From Gemmatimonadota bacterium (lineage in GTDB: Bacteria; Gemmatimonadota; Gemmatimonadetes; Longimicrobiales; Gaopeijiaceae), in the NCBI GenBank assembly GCA_022826005.1, contig JAJDVT010000015.1, forward strand, positions 1 to 64,000: a stretch of DNA of 64,000 nt. The letters run 5' to 3'. The notes beneath the pieces are model-generated. The model had not been told where the DNA came from, did no database searches, and saw only the letters and a program-made list of their open reading frames with translations. This document shows, piece after piece, positions 34,739 through 43,610 of the stretch (position 1 is the stretch's first letter; each line of letters opens with the position of its first letter). Both the position numbers and the translations under genes were made by a program.

Positions 34739-35791
34739 ATGAGTCAATCGCTGGAGTCGCTCGTTAAGGGGTGGGACGGATTGGGCGTCGTCAGTTCCTA
34801 CCACGCGGGGACGGGCAGCTGGATCTTCGTTGCGCTCCACGACGACACGCTCGGCCGGCCTACCGGCGGCTGCCGGCTGAAGCAATACGAGTCGCCCGCC
34901 GCCGCCCTTCTGGACGCCATGCGCCTCGCGGAGGGGATGACATGGAAGTGGGCCGCGATGGATTTCCACTACGGGGGCGGCAAGTCGGTCCTCGCTGTGC
35001 CCGGTCCCGTCGAGGGGGAGGCCCGGCGAAGCCTTTTTGCGCGCTTCGGAGAGGTCCTGAACGGGCTCAACGGCGCCTACGGGGTCGGGGAGGATCTGGG
35101 AACCACTCCCGAGGACATGGCCTTCCTGGCGACCGTGACGCCCCATGTGGCGGGCTCGGGGCGCGGGGGGCCTCCGCCCGATCCCGGCCCGTTCACGGCG
35201 GCCGGGGTCCACGAAGGGATCCTCGCGGCGGTGGAGCATGTGGACGGAACCCGGGACCTGTCCGGCAGGGCCGTGCTGGTCCAGGGCGCCGGTGATGTGG
35301 GCCGGCCGCTGGCGCACCTCCTGGCCGGCGCCGGCGCGCGGGTGCTGGTCAGCGATCTGGACATCCGCCGGGCGAAGTCGGTGGCGGATGCGTGCGGCGG
35401 CGAGACCGTCGACCCGGCCGCGGCGTACGACACCCCGTGCGATGTGTACGCGCCATGCGCCATCGGAGCCACCGTCAACGAGCGCACCATTCCCCGGCTG
35501 CGCTGCCGGATCATCGCCGGCTCGGCCAACAACCAGCTGGAGGTGGAAGAGGACGCAGAAAGGGTTCGCGCCCGCGGCATCCTCTACGCCCCCGACTATG
35601 TTATTAACGGAGGAGGGGCGATGGCCTTCGGACTGATGGAGAACGGTATCCGCGATTCCGGAGATCTCGTCCGTCGGGTTCGTTCCATAGGCGGCACGCT
35701 GGCGGAGATCTTCCGGGACGCGGACGCCCGGGGAACATCCTCGGTCGACTCGGCGCGAGCGCTGGCGCTGAAAGCACTGGGCAGAGCATGA
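34739..35791 (+). CDS. Leucine/amino-acid dehydrogenase (Glu/Leu/Phe/Val family)
   Basis: A 350-residue NAD-dependent amino acid dehydrogenase. The substrate domain has [33 protein letters not shown] (catalytic Lys in GGGKS) and [13 protein letters not shown] (catalytic Asp). The Rossmann domain has [30 protein letters not shown] (GxGxxG with Asp for NAD). Length and motifs match leucine/phenylalanine/valine dehydrogenases rather than GDH. It deaminates a branched or aromatic amino acid to the oxo acid; which one is unclear. No Shine-Dalgarno. The next gene begins in an ATGA overlap. Confidence 0.9.
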   Translation: MSQSLESLVKGWDGLGVVSSYHAGTGSWIFVALHDDTLGRPTGGCRLKQYESPAAALLDAMRLAEGMTWKWAAMDFHYGGGKSVLAVPGPVEGEARRSLFARFGEVLNGLNGAYGVGEDLGTTPEDMAFLATVTPHVAGSGRGGPPPDPGPFTAAGVHEGILAAVEHVDGTRDLSGRAVLVQGAGDVGRPLAHLLAGAGARVLVSDLDIRRAKSVADACGGETVDPAAAYDTPCDVYAPCAIGATVNERTIPRLRCRIIAGSANNQLEVEEDAERVRARGILYAPDYVINGGGAMAFGLMENGIRDSGDLVRRVRSIGGTLAEIFRDADARGTSSVDSARALALKALGRA

Positions 35792-36372
35792 CTCACACCA
35801 TGAAGGGCAGACTTGTCATGAGCACCAACAGGAGACTGCTGGCCCTGGCGCCGTTCCTGCTGCTGTCCACGCCGCCGGCGCTCCAGGGACAGCGCCCGGA
35901 CGCGGGCGGCCCGGACCAGGCTGCCTTCCTTCGGGCCGTGGCCGAGCACTTCGGGACACCCCAGCAGGAAGTGGCGGTGCTTGCCCAGTGGAAGCTGGAC
36001 ATGGCCGAGATCCCGGTGGTGCTCTTCGTGGCCGGTCGCGCGGGAGTGTCGCCCGACCTGGTGATCTCCCAGCGGCGGCGGGGCGATGGGTGGATGGCGA
36101 TCGCGCGCGGGTACTCGGTGCATGCGGGCGACTTCCACATTCCCATCGACGGCGACCAGGGTGTCCTGGCAGCCGCCTACGAGCGCTTCGCCGCGCGCGC
36201 CGCCTCCGAGTGGCACGAGGTGACCCTGTCCGACGCCGAGGTGGTCGCTCTCGTGAACTTGCGCTTCCTTTCCAGGCAACTCGGATTGCCGGCGGACCGG
36301 GTAGTCGGGGAGCTCGGCGGCAGCGAGGGCATGGTCGCGGTATTCGTCCGGCTCAGGGGCGGCGGGCCTTGA
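35788..36372 (+). CDS. Exported protein of unknown function
   Basis: A 194-residue protein with a signal peptide ([21 protein letters not shown]). The mature part is mixed alpha/beta ([60 protein letters not shown]), with a helical region of regularly spaced hydrophobic residues and no Cys. I do not recognise the family. It overlaps the dehydrogenase stop by four bases and its own TGA overlaps the TTG start proposed for the deiodinase-like gene, so the three form a tight unit. In-frame ATGs at 35800 and 35818 are alternative starts. Confidence 0.7.
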   Translation: MTHTMKGRLVMSTNRRLLALAPFLLLSTPPALQGQRPDAGGPDQAAFLRAVAEHFGTPQQEVAVLAQWKLDMAEIPVVLFVAGRAGVSPDLVISQRRRGDGWMAIARGYSVHAGDFHIPIDGDQGVLAAAYERFAARAASEWHEVTLSDAEVVALVNLRFLSRQLGLPADRVVGELGGSEGMVAVFVRLRGGGP

Positions 36373-37064
36373 CGGGAGCGTCCGGGGGGCGGGCCGCGAA
36401 GGTCCCCCGTTTCCTGCCGCTGGATTCGTGGGTGGAGTACCCTCCGTCCGAGATGGCCCGCCGTGCCGCCGACTTCCGCCGGGAGGTCGCACGGAGGCGG
36501 ACGGTGCGGGAATTCAGCTCCCGGCCGGTTCCCCGGGACGTCGTGGAGGAGTGCATTCGCGCGGCCGGCACTGCCCCAAACGGGGCGAACCATCAGCCCT
36601 GGCACTTCGTCGTCGTCTCCGACCCGGAGGTGAAGGCGCGTATCCGGGTCGCCGCAGAGGAGGAGGAGCGCGCATTCTACGGGGGCGGGGCGCCGCAGGA
36701 GTGGCTGGATGCCCTGGCCGCGCTCGGCACCGACGAACACAAACCCTTCCTGGAGACGGCCCCCTGTCTGATCGCGATCTTCGCCCAGCGCTACCATCTG
36801 GCTCCAGGTGGGCGGAAGGTCAAGAACTACTACGTGCAGGAGAGCGTCGGCATCGCCACCGGCATACTCATCACCGGCCTGCACCGGGCGGGCCTGGCGA
36901 CGCTGACGCACACGCCCTCCCCGATGGGGTTCCTGAACGAAATCCTCGGCCGGCCCGCCAATGAACGGCCCTTTCTCATCCTGGTTGCCGGCTACCCGGC
37001 GGAGGATGCGCGGGTGCCGGAGATCACCAAGAAGCCCCTGGAAGAGATTGCGACGTTTCTGTGA
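36369..37064 (+). CDS. Nitroreductase-superfamily flavoprotein resembling iodotyrosine deiodinase
   Basis: A 231-residue FMN protein. The nitroreductase FMN-phosphate motif is [14 protein letters not shown], followed by [22 protein letters not shown], the acidic active-site lid region [39 protein letters not shown] and [19 protein letters not shown]. The lid, the [11 protein letters not shown] stretch and the overall order correspond to the iodotyrosine deiodinase (IYD) branch rather than to ordinary NfsB/BluB enzymes. N-terminal [15 protein letters not shown] also fits that branch, so I used the TTG at 36369 that overlaps the upstream stop; ATG at 36453 would truncate it. Bacterial IYD homologues can dehalogenate halotyrosines in vitro; the native role here is inference. 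Confidence 0.8.
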   Translation: MTGASGGRAAKVPRFLPLDSWVEYPPSEMARRAADFRREVARRRTVREFSSRPVPRDVVEECIRAAGTAPNGANHQPWHFVVVSDPEVKARIRVAAEEEERAFYGGGAPQEWLDALAALGTDEHKPFLETAPCLIAIFAQRYHLAPGGRKVKNYYVQESVGIATGILITGLHRAGLATLTHTPSPMGFLNEILGRPANERPFLILVAGYPAEDARVPEITKKPLEEIATFL

Positions 37065-37091
37065 CGCGGGAAGGGGGGAGCCGTCCCGCGT
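37064..37091 (+). terminator. Stem-loop after the deiodinase-like gene
   Basis: ACGCGGGA and TCCCGCGT pair perfectly over a 12-base loop, starting at the last base of the stop codon. No T-run. The 3' arm happens to repeat the AGCCGTCCCGCGT core of the right repeat array. Confidence 0.45.
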
Positions 37092-37257
37092 AACCGGTTG
37101 CGGAGTGCCACCTTTCCCGGCAAGCCACGGGGGCGATAGACTACCTGCGGTACGGGCGGCGGGCCCTCCCCGGTTGGGAATCCGCCAGCGCAGGGTCGGC
37201 CGCCGGCCGCGGGGGGTCAACCCTGGGCCCCGCCCTCAGTAGCCACGAGGAGAAATC

Positions 37258-39171
37258 ATGGGCATGGATGTCGCGCCTGAGCGCTCGCCGGAGGCAATCC
37301 GCAGGTTCACGAGGGCGCTGCTTCGCGACCTGCAGGCCATGGAACGGATCCTGGCCGAGGGCATGATCGAGTCGGGCATCCGCCGCTTCGGTGCCGAACA
37401 GGAGATGTTCCTGGTCGACGAGGCCTGGCGGGCCGCGCCCGTGGCCGTCGAGGTGCTCGAGGACATCGACGAAGACCCCTTCACCACCGAGCTGGCCCGC
37501 TACAACCTGGAGGCGAACCTGTCGCCACGCGTCCTGGAGGGTTCCTGCTTCTCGGACATGCAGCAGGAGCTCGACGGGTATGTCGACAGGGTGAGGCGGG
37601 CCGCGCGCCGGCAGAGCGCCGATGTCATCCTCACCGGGATCCTCCCCACGCTCACCAAGTCCGATCTGTCGCTGGAGAACATCACGCCCCGGGCGCGGTA
37701 CTATGCCCTCAACGAAGCCATGCACCACGCGGGCGGCGGCGCCTTCCGGCTGCGCATCCGCGGCACCGACGAGCTGATGATCGAACACGATTCGGTCATG
37801 CTGGAATCGTGCAACACCAGCTTCCAGGTGCACCTCCAGGTCTCGGCGGAGGAGTTCGCGCACCACTACAACGTGGCACAGGCGGTCACCGGCCCCGTCC
37901 TGGCGGCGTGCGTCAATTCGCCACTCCTCTTCGGCAGGCGGCTCTGGCACGAGACCCGGATCGCGCTTTTCCAGCAGTCGCTGGACACGCGCGGCGCGGA
38001 CCTGCACATGCGCGAGATGAGTCCGCGCGTACACTTCGGCGGGAGCTGGCTCGAAAGCTCGGTGGTGGAGCTCTTCCACGAGGATGTCGCCAACTTCCGG
38101 GTCCTGCTGGCCACCCAGGTCGACGAGGACCCGCTTCAGGTTCTGGACGAGGGCGGGGTGCCGAAGCTGCAGGCGCTCCAGCTGCACAACGGTACCGTGT
38201 ACCGCTGGAACCGTCCCTGCTACGGAATCTCCAGGGGGAAGCCGCACCTGCGCATCGAGTGCCGCGTCCTTCCGGCCGGCCCGACCACCCTCGACGAGAT
38301 GGCGAATGCGGTTTTCTGGATCGGCGCCGTGCTGGGGGCGGCGAAGGAGTTCCCGGATCTCGTCGATCGGATGGACTTCGACGACGCCAAGAGCAACTTC
38401 CTCGCGGCGTCGCGGCTGGGGCTGGGGGCCGGCCAGGCCTGGCTGGACGGCGAGAGCGGTCCCGCCGACCGATTGATCCTGGAGACACTGCTGCCGCTGG
38501 CGCACCGGGGGCTGGCGGACTACCCGGTCGAGCCGCGCGAGGTCGACCGCTACCTGGGGGTTATCGAGGAGCGGGTGCGGGCGGGGGTGACGGGCTCGGG
38601 TTGGGCGCTGCGCTCGCTGAGGAAGCTGAAGAAGGCCGGAACGCGGGGCGAGAAGCTGGCCGCGATCGTTTCGGCCACCGTGCGGCAGCAGAACGATGGG
38701 ATTCCCGTCGCTCGGTGGGAGCCGGCGCAGCTCCACGAGGCGGGCGGGTGGAAACACCACTACGTCCGCGTCGAGCAGTACATGACGACCGCGCTCACCA
38801 CCGTCAACCAGGACGAACTCGTGGAGCTGGTGGCCTACCTCATGGATCTGCGCCAGATTCGCCATGTGCTGATCGAAGACAACGACCACCGCCTGGTGGG
38901 GATCGTGTCCTATCGTTCGGTGCTCCGGCTGATGGCGCAGGGGCGCACCCAGGCCGAGGCCGAGAGCATGCCGGTCAGCGAGGTCATGGAGCGCCACCCT
39001 GTGACGGTGACCCCCGAGACCACGACGCTGGAGGCCATCCGCCAGATGCGCAGCCACAAGGTCTCGGCGCTTCCGGTGGTCAAGAACGGGCAGCTCGTGG
39101 GGCTCGTGAGCGAGATCGATTTCATGCCGATGGCGTATCACTTGCTGGAGGAGCGGCTGGCCGAGGAGTAG
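37258..39171 (+). CDS. GCS2-type carboxylate-amine ligase fused to a CBS-domain pair
   Basis: A 637-residue protein. Residues 1-480 resemble the glutamate-cysteine ligase GCS2 family: RFGAEQEMFLVDEAWRAAPVA, YNLEANLSPRVLEG, SVMLESCNTSFQVHLQV, ACVNSPLLFGRRLWHETRIALFQQS, GKPHLRIECRVLPAGPT. Residues about 500-637 are two CBS motifs (VEQYMTTALTTVNQDELVELV with RHVLIEDNDHRLVGIVS, and VSEVMERHPVTVTPETTTLEAI with LPVVKNGQLVGLVSEID), which usually bind adenine nucleotides. It may make a gamma-glutamyl or other amide bond under energy-charge control. An M14-type deacylase follows 35 bases later. Confidence 0.85.
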   Translation: MGMDVAPERSPEAIRRFTRALLRDLQAMERILAEGMIESGIRRFGAEQEMFLVDEAWRAAPVAVEVLEDIDEDPFTTELARYNLEANLSPRVLEGSCFSDMQQELDGYVDRVRRAARRQSADVILTGILPTLTKSDLSLENITPRARYYALNEAMHHAGGGAFRLRIRGTDELMIEHDSVMLESCNTSFQVHLQVSAEEFAHHYNVAQAVTGPVLAACVNSPLLFGRRLWHETRIALFQQSLDTRGADLHMREMSPRVHFGGSWLESSVVELFHEDVANFRVLLATQVDEDPLQVLDEGGVPKLQALQLHNGTVYRWNRPCYGISRGKPHLRIECRVLPAGPTTLDEMANAVFWIGAVLGAAKEFPDLVDRMDFDDAKSNFLAASRLGLGAGQAWLDGESGPADRLILETLLPLAHRGLADYPVEPREVDRYLGVIEERVRAGVTGSGWALRSLRKLKKAGTRGEKLAAIVSATVRQQNDGIPVARWEPAQLHEAGGWKHHYVRVEQYMTTALTTVNQDELVELVAYLMDLRQIRHVLIEDNDHRLVGIVSYRSVLRLMAQGRTQAEAESMPVSEVMERHPVTVTPETTTLEAIRQMRSHKVSALPVVKNGQLVGLVSEIDFMPMAYHLLEERLAEE

Positions 39172-39206
39172 GGCCGGACGGGCAACACACAGGAGAATCG
39201 AACGGA

Positions 39207-40301
39207 ATGGCAGTGCGGATTGAGATGGGGCAGGGGGCTTCCCGCGCGGTGGAGGAATCGGGACGTTCGTCATTCGTGGCGGGTGGGACGGGTGCCGCGC
39301 TGGCGATGAGCCGGGGAGCGCCCGCGGGGGCGGAGGACGGTCTGGTCGGCTGGGTCGAGGGCCGGTCGGAGGGTCCGCTGCTGCTGTGCGTTGGGGGCGT
39401 GCACGGGAACGAGCCCGCCGGCGTGCAGGCCCTGGAGGCGATGGTTGGGAAGGTTGGGGAACGGCGGGATCTGCTCGCGGGGGATTTTGTCGCCATTGTG
39501 GGCAACATGCCTGCGCTCGCGGCCGGTCGCCGGTTCATGGCCTATGACCTGAACCGCGCCTGGACGCCGGTTCACATGGATGCGCTGCAGTCGGGGAGCC
39601 GGACGGAACCGGACGACGCCGTCGTACACTCGATCACGAGCAGGCGGGCCCTAACGCCGGTGGCGGAGGACCTCGAGGTCGTGCGGGTAATGGAGTTGCT
39701 CGAAAGAGTCGCGGCCGGGCGGAGGGGACCCGTGTACGTGCTCGACCTGCACACGACCTCCGGGAGGGGCGGCACCTTCACCTCGGCCGAAGACAACCCG
39801 CGGCACCGCGCTTTCGCGATGGAAGTCCCGTTCCCGCTGGTCCTGGGTCTGGATGAGCACATCGAAGGTACGCTTCTGGGCTATCTGAACACCCTGGGCT
39901 ACACGACGATGCTCTGCGAGTGCGGTCAGCATCGCGAGCCGCGTGCCGCGCTGAGGGGGATTGCGGCGGTCTGGATCGCCATTCGCGCCGCGGGCCTGCT
40001 CGGTGACGAGGATGTTCCCGAGGCCAGGCGGGCCCACGAGATGCTGCGCAACACCTGCGCCCACCTTCCGCCCATCCTCGAGACCGTCTACCGGCACCCG
40101 TTCGACGAACGCGACCGCTACGTCACACGACCCGGCTTCAGCAACTTCGACCGCGTGCGCGCGGGCGAGGTGATCGGAGACGACCGGTACGGCGAGGTGA
40201 AGGCGCCGGAGGGCGGAATGCTCCTCATGCCGCTCTATCAGCGCCTGGGCGAGGACGGTTTCTTTGTCGTGCGGGAGGCCGACGGGGGGCGGGCCGGGTA
40301 G
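39207..40301 (+). CDS. Succinylglutamate desuccinylase/aspartoacylase family (M14) protein
   Basis: A 364-residue Zn hydrolase. Metal ligands are visible in LLCVGGVHGNEPAGVQALEAM (HxxE) and YVLDLHTTSGRGGTF (His), with the substrate-binding Arg/Asn in YDLNRAW. A C-terminal beta domain (VRAGEVIGDDRYGEVKAPEGGMLLMPLYQ) matches the AstE/ASPA fold. It removes acyl groups from amino acids or peptides in this family. Position directly after the GCS2-CBS ligase suggests it acts on a related amide; this is inference. Confidence 0.88.
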   Translation: MAVRIEMGQGASRAVEESGRSSFVAGGTGAALAMSRGAPAGAEDGLVGWVEGRSEGPLLLCVGGVHGNEPAGVQALEAMVGKVGERRDLLAGDFVAIVGNMPALAAGRRFMAYDLNRAWTPVHMDALQSGSRTEPDDAVVHSITSRRALTPVAEDLEVVRVMELLERVAAGRRGPVYVLDLHTTSGRGGTFTSAEDNPRHRAFAMEVPFPLVLGLDEHIEGTLLGYLNTLGYTTMLCECGQHREPRAALRGIAAVWIAIRAAGLLGDEDVPEARRAHEMLRNTCAHLPPILETVYRHPFDERDRYVTRPGFSNFDRVRAGEVIGDDRYGEVKAPEGGMLLMPLYQRLGEDGFFVVREADGGRAG

Positions 40302-40320
40302 GGTTCGCCGGAGAGGTGTG

Positions 40321-41019
40321 ATGTGCGGCCGTTTCACCGTTGCGGAGGAGGCCGGAGCGATCGGCGAGGCCTTTGGCGCCGCGGTCGAGCCGCTCCGTGA
40401 CGTCAGGCTCCCGCGCTACAATGTGGCGCCGACGGACGAGGTGCCGGTCGTGATCGCCGCGTCCGGGGGGCGGCGTGCCGGGCCGATGCGCTGGGGCCTC
40501 GTGCCGCACTGGGCCGAGAGCCCGAAGGTGGGTGCCCGAATGATCAATGCGAGGTCCGAATCCGTATTGAAGAGGAGGGCCTATCGCGAATCGTTCCTGG
40601 CGAGGCGGTGTATCGTGCCCGCGGACGGCTTCTACGAGTGGGAGGCGCGGGATTCCGGGAAGCAGCCGTACTGGATTCACCGCCCTGGCGCCGGGCTCTT
40701 CGCCATGGCGGCGATCTGGGCGCTTTGGCGGTCTCCCGCCGGCCCACGGCTGGCGAGCTTCTCGATCCTCACCCGCGGAGCACCTCCCGGGTTAGGCTGG
40801 CTCCACGACCGGGTGCCGGTCATCCTCCCGGAGGGCGTGTGGGACGACTGGCTGGCGCGGGGCACGACGCCCCGGTTGCTGACTTCCATCCTCGCGCACA
40901 CGCCGCACCCGGAGCTGTGTCTCCATCCCGTGTCGCGGGCGGTCAACCGGGCCGGCTACGACGAGCCGGACTGCGTCGCGGAGTTGGAGTTGGCGCACGA
41001 GAGCCGACCGGAAGGTTGA
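40321..41019 (+). CDS. HMCES/YedK-family abasic-site processing protein
   Basis: A 232-residue SRAP-domain protein that cross-links to abasic sites in single-stranded DNA. Cys2 directly after the initiator Met (MCGRFT) is the catalytic nucleophile; PRYNVAPT, MRWGLVPHWA, MINARSES (Asn), RCIVPADGFYEW (Glu) and LHDRVPVIL (His) complete the active site. The start is fixed by Cys2. It follows the M14 gene by 19 bases, probably by operon chance rather than function. Confidence 0.95.
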   Translation: MCGRFTVAEEAGAIGEAFGAAVEPLRDVRLPRYNVAPTDEVPVVIAASGGRRAGPMRWGLVPHWAESPKVGARMINARSESVLKRRAYRESFLARRCIVPADGFYEWEARDSGKQPYWIHRPGAGLFAMAAIWALWRSPAGPRLASFSILTRGAPPGLGWLHDRVPVILPEGVWDDWLARGTTPRLLTSILAHTPHPELCLHPVSRAVNRAGYDEPDCVAELELAHESRPEG

Positions 41020-41022
41020 GCA

Positions 41023-41050
41023 GGCGCGCGCCGACCCTGGCCGGCGCGCC
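41023..41050. terminator. Stem-loop between convergent genes
   Basis: GGCGCGC and GCGCGCC pair over a 14-base loop between the HMCES stop and the aminotransferase stop. It could terminate both strands; no T-run. Confidence 0.4.
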
Positions 41051-41053
41051 CGT

Positions 41054-42190
41054 TCAGGCGGTTGCGGGGACGTGCGGCAACCGTGCCGCGAACCCCTCCC
41101 GCAGCCGGTCCAGCCCGGCAAGCAACTCGTCCGCGGGGGGACCGAAGCCCAGACGGATCGTCGACTCGATCCCGAAGTGAGCGCCGGGCACGATCAGCAG
41201 GCTCTGCTCCACGCGCAGCCTTTCGGCCAGCTCCAGGGAGGGCGCATTCGCGTGGTAGCGGACCATCGCGATCGCGCCGGCGTCGGGTGGCGTGAAGCTG
41301 AAGAGTCCGTTGCCGGACTCGATCCACTCCGTGAGGAGGCCGAGGTTTTGGCGGATGATCCGCCGAGTGCGTTCCAGGATCCGGGGCCGGACCCGGGAGG
41401 ACAGCGCGATCCGTGCGAGCGCGTCGGACACGGACGGGGGCGCGATGGTGGTGTAGTCCGTGCGAGCCCACAGCCGTTCGACCACGTCCTCGGGTCCAAC
41501 CACCCAGCCGAGGCGCACGCCCGGCAGGCCGTAGGCCTTGGAGAGCGAGTTGGTGACGAGGACCTTGTCGTAGCGGCCCCAGAAGCTGGGTACGGGATCG
41601 GCCCCCACTTCGGCGCCCCGGTAAACCTCGTCGGAGAGGATCCACGCCCCGTGGCGATCGGCGAGGGAGACGATGTCGTCCATCTCGGCGTGCGTCAGTG
41701 CCACGCCGGTGGGGTTGTTGGGGTGCGTGACGAGGATGAACCCGGCGCCGTCGGCGAGCGCCGATGCCAACTGGTCCAGATCCGGGCGCCATCCGTTTTC
41801 CTCGCGCAGGTAGAAGGGCAGTGCCCCGCCCTGGAAGTTCCGAATCAGGCCGGGGACCTGCATGTAGTTGGGTAGCATGACGGCCGCGGATCCCCCTCCG
41901 AGCGCCAGCTCCCAGAAGGCCACGAAGTTCGCCTCGGCCCCACCGATGGTGACGACGACCGAGCGATCGGTGGCGCCCGGGTGCAGCGAGGCGATCAGCG
42001 CCCGCAACTCGTCGGTGCCGTTGGACTGGCTGTATCCGAGCCGGACGGACGACAGATCCGCCAAGGGTCCACCAAGGGCCAGGAGTTCACCCACGGTGAG
42101 TGGGTGTACGCCGCTCTCCGAGAGGTTGTAGTCGACCCTGTGTTCGTAGGTGGACTGCCAGCGTTCCATCCGGAATGGAGTAAATTGCAC
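41054..42190 (-). CDS. Class I/II pyridoxal-phosphate aminotransferase
   Basis: A 378-residue fold-type I enzyme. The PLP Lys is in VTNSLSKAYGLPGVRLGW; upstream are LGYSQSNGTDELR, VTIGGAEANFVAFW (cofactor phosphate loop region), VTHPNNPTGVALT (Asn) and WILSDEVYRGAE (Asp-Tyr). The C-terminal Arg for the substrate carboxylate is in IESTIRLGFG. GTG at 42190 has AGGGAGA 8 bases upstream; further upstream codons lack support. Substrate not determinable. It is divergent from the M16 pair. Confidence 0.9.
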   Translation of the reverse strand: MQFTPFRMERWQSTYEHRVDYNLSESGVHPLTVGELLALGGPLADLSSVRLGYSQSNGTDELRALIASLHPGATDRSVVVTIGGAEANFVAFWELALGGGSAAVMLPNYMQVPGLIRNFQGGALPFYLREENGWRPDLDQLASALADGAGFILVTHPNNPTGVALTHAEMDDIVSLADRHGAWILSDEVYRGAEVGADPVPSFWGRYDKVLVTNSLSKAYGLPGVRLGWVVGPEDVVERLWARTDYTTIAPPSVSDALARIALSSRVRPRILERTRRIIRQNLGLLTEWIESGNGLFSFTPPDAGAIAMVRYHANAPSLELAERLRVEQSLLIVPGAHFGIESTIRLGFGPPADELLAGLDRLREGFAARLPHVPATA

Positions 42191-42332
42191 CGATGTCTCT
42201 CCCTTGGGTTCGATGCTGTGAAGCGGATTGGGTCCGCGGGGCATCGCGTCGCCCGGGTTGCGCCCGGTTCACCCGCGCCCCCTGGCCGCCACCGCTTGTG
42301 TGGGACGGTGGCGCGGCGTGAACGTTGTCAGC

Positions 42333-43610
42333 ATGGAATATGGCGCAGCATTGATCGAGATCGAAGAGCACCGGCTCTCCAATGGCCTCCGGGTCGTCCT
42401 CGCACCGGACCGGACGACCGCGGTTACCGGGGTGAACCTCTGGTACGGGGTGGGATCGCGGAATGAGCCGGAAGGCCGCACGGGCTTCGCCCACCTCTTC
42501 GAGCACATGATGTTCCAGGGCTCGGTGCACATCCCCAAGAATGGACACTTCCAGCACATCGAAAGGGTGGGCGGATCGGCCAACGCGACCACCTGGTTCG
42601 ACCGGACCAACTACTTCGAGACGGTGCCGTCGCACTACCTGGATCTGGCACTCTGGCTGGAGTCCGACCGGATGGGGTGGATGTTGCCCGCGATGACGGA
42701 GGAGAAGCTGGAAAACCAGCGCCAGGTGGTCATGAACGAGCGCCGCGAGCGCTACGACAACCAGCCCTACGGGGACTGGGACGAGCGCATCCAGTCCCTC
42801 CTCTTCCCGGCGGGCCATCCCTACCACCACACGGTGATCGGGTCGCTGGAAGACATCGCGGCCGCCACACTGGACGACGTGCGCGATTTCCTTGCGACCT
42901 GGTACGTGCCCGGCAACGCCGTGCTCTCGATCTGCGGGGACTTCGACCCGGCCCACGCCCTGCGGCGCGTCGAGCACTACTTCGCGGCCATCCCCCCCGG
43001 CCCCGCTCCTCCCCCCCTCCCCCCCGGCGTCGACCTCCCCTTCACCACCGGCGGCACCCGGCACGACGACGTGGTGGCGGCCGTGCCCCTGCCCCGGATC
43101 TACGCTGCCGCCCGGGTACCCCCCTTCACGACCGACGCCTTCTACCCTGGCGAGATCGTGTCCTACTGTCTGGGAACGGGCCGCTCCTCGCGCCTGTACG
43201 ACCGCCTGGTGCGGGGCGGCCTCGCTCGCACGGCGTCCTGCCATGTGCTCCCCCTGACCACGGGCGCGGCGATCTTTCTGGTGATCGCCACCGGCCTGCC
43301 CGGCACCGGGATGGACGAGTTGGAGGACGCTGTGACGGAGGTGCTGGAAGGGCCGGCCCTGACCCCCGAGGAACTCGACCGCGCGGTGATCGGAGCAGAG
43401 ACCCGGATGGTTCGGGCCCTGCAGCGGGTGGACACGCGTGCCGATCTGCTGTCGATGTATGCCACGCACTTCGGGACCGCCGCCCGGCTCAACGACGACC
43501 TGCGGCGTCTCCGCCGGGTCGGTCTGGACGAGGCGCGTGAGTGGGCGCGCTCCTACCTCCGTGGCGACAACCGGGTGCTGGTGCGCTACCATCCGGAGGC
43601 GCGCTCGTGA
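42333..43610 (+). CDS. M16 family zinc peptidase (active-site-bearing subunit)
   Basis: A 425-residue inverzincin. The HxxEH motif occurs in RTGFAHLFEHMMFQG, with the downstream Glu in ENQRQVVMNERRERYDNQP. The C-terminal half is the inactive companion M16 domain (YCLGTGRSSRLYDRLVRGGLA). There is no recognisable signal peptide, so a cytosolic or non-classical location is implied. ATG at 42333 is chosen; an in-frame GTG at 42318 is possible. The next gene overlaps by four bases and encodes a motif-less partner, as in mitochondrial processing peptidase and PqqF-like pairs. Confidence 0.92.
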   Translation: MEYGAALIEIEEHRLSNGLRVVLAPDRTTAVTGVNLWYGVGSRNEPEGRTGFAHLFEHMMFQGSVHIPKNGHFQHIERVGGSANATTWFDRTNYFETVPSHYLDLALWLESDRMGWMLPAMTEEKLENQRQVVMNERRERYDNQPYGDWDERIQSLLFPAGHPYHHTVIGSLEDIAAATLDDVRDFLATWYVPGNAVLSICGDFDPAHALRRVEHYFAAIPPGPAPPPLPPGVDLPFTTGGTRHDDVVAAVPLPRIYAAARVPPFTTDAFYPGEIVSYCLGTGRSSRLYDRLVRGGLARTASCHVLPLTTGAAIFLVIATGLPGTGMDELEDAVTEVLEGPALTPEELDRAVIGAETRMVRALQRVDTRADLLSMYATHFGTAARLNDDLRRLRRVGLDEAREWARSYLRGDNRVLVRYHPEARS

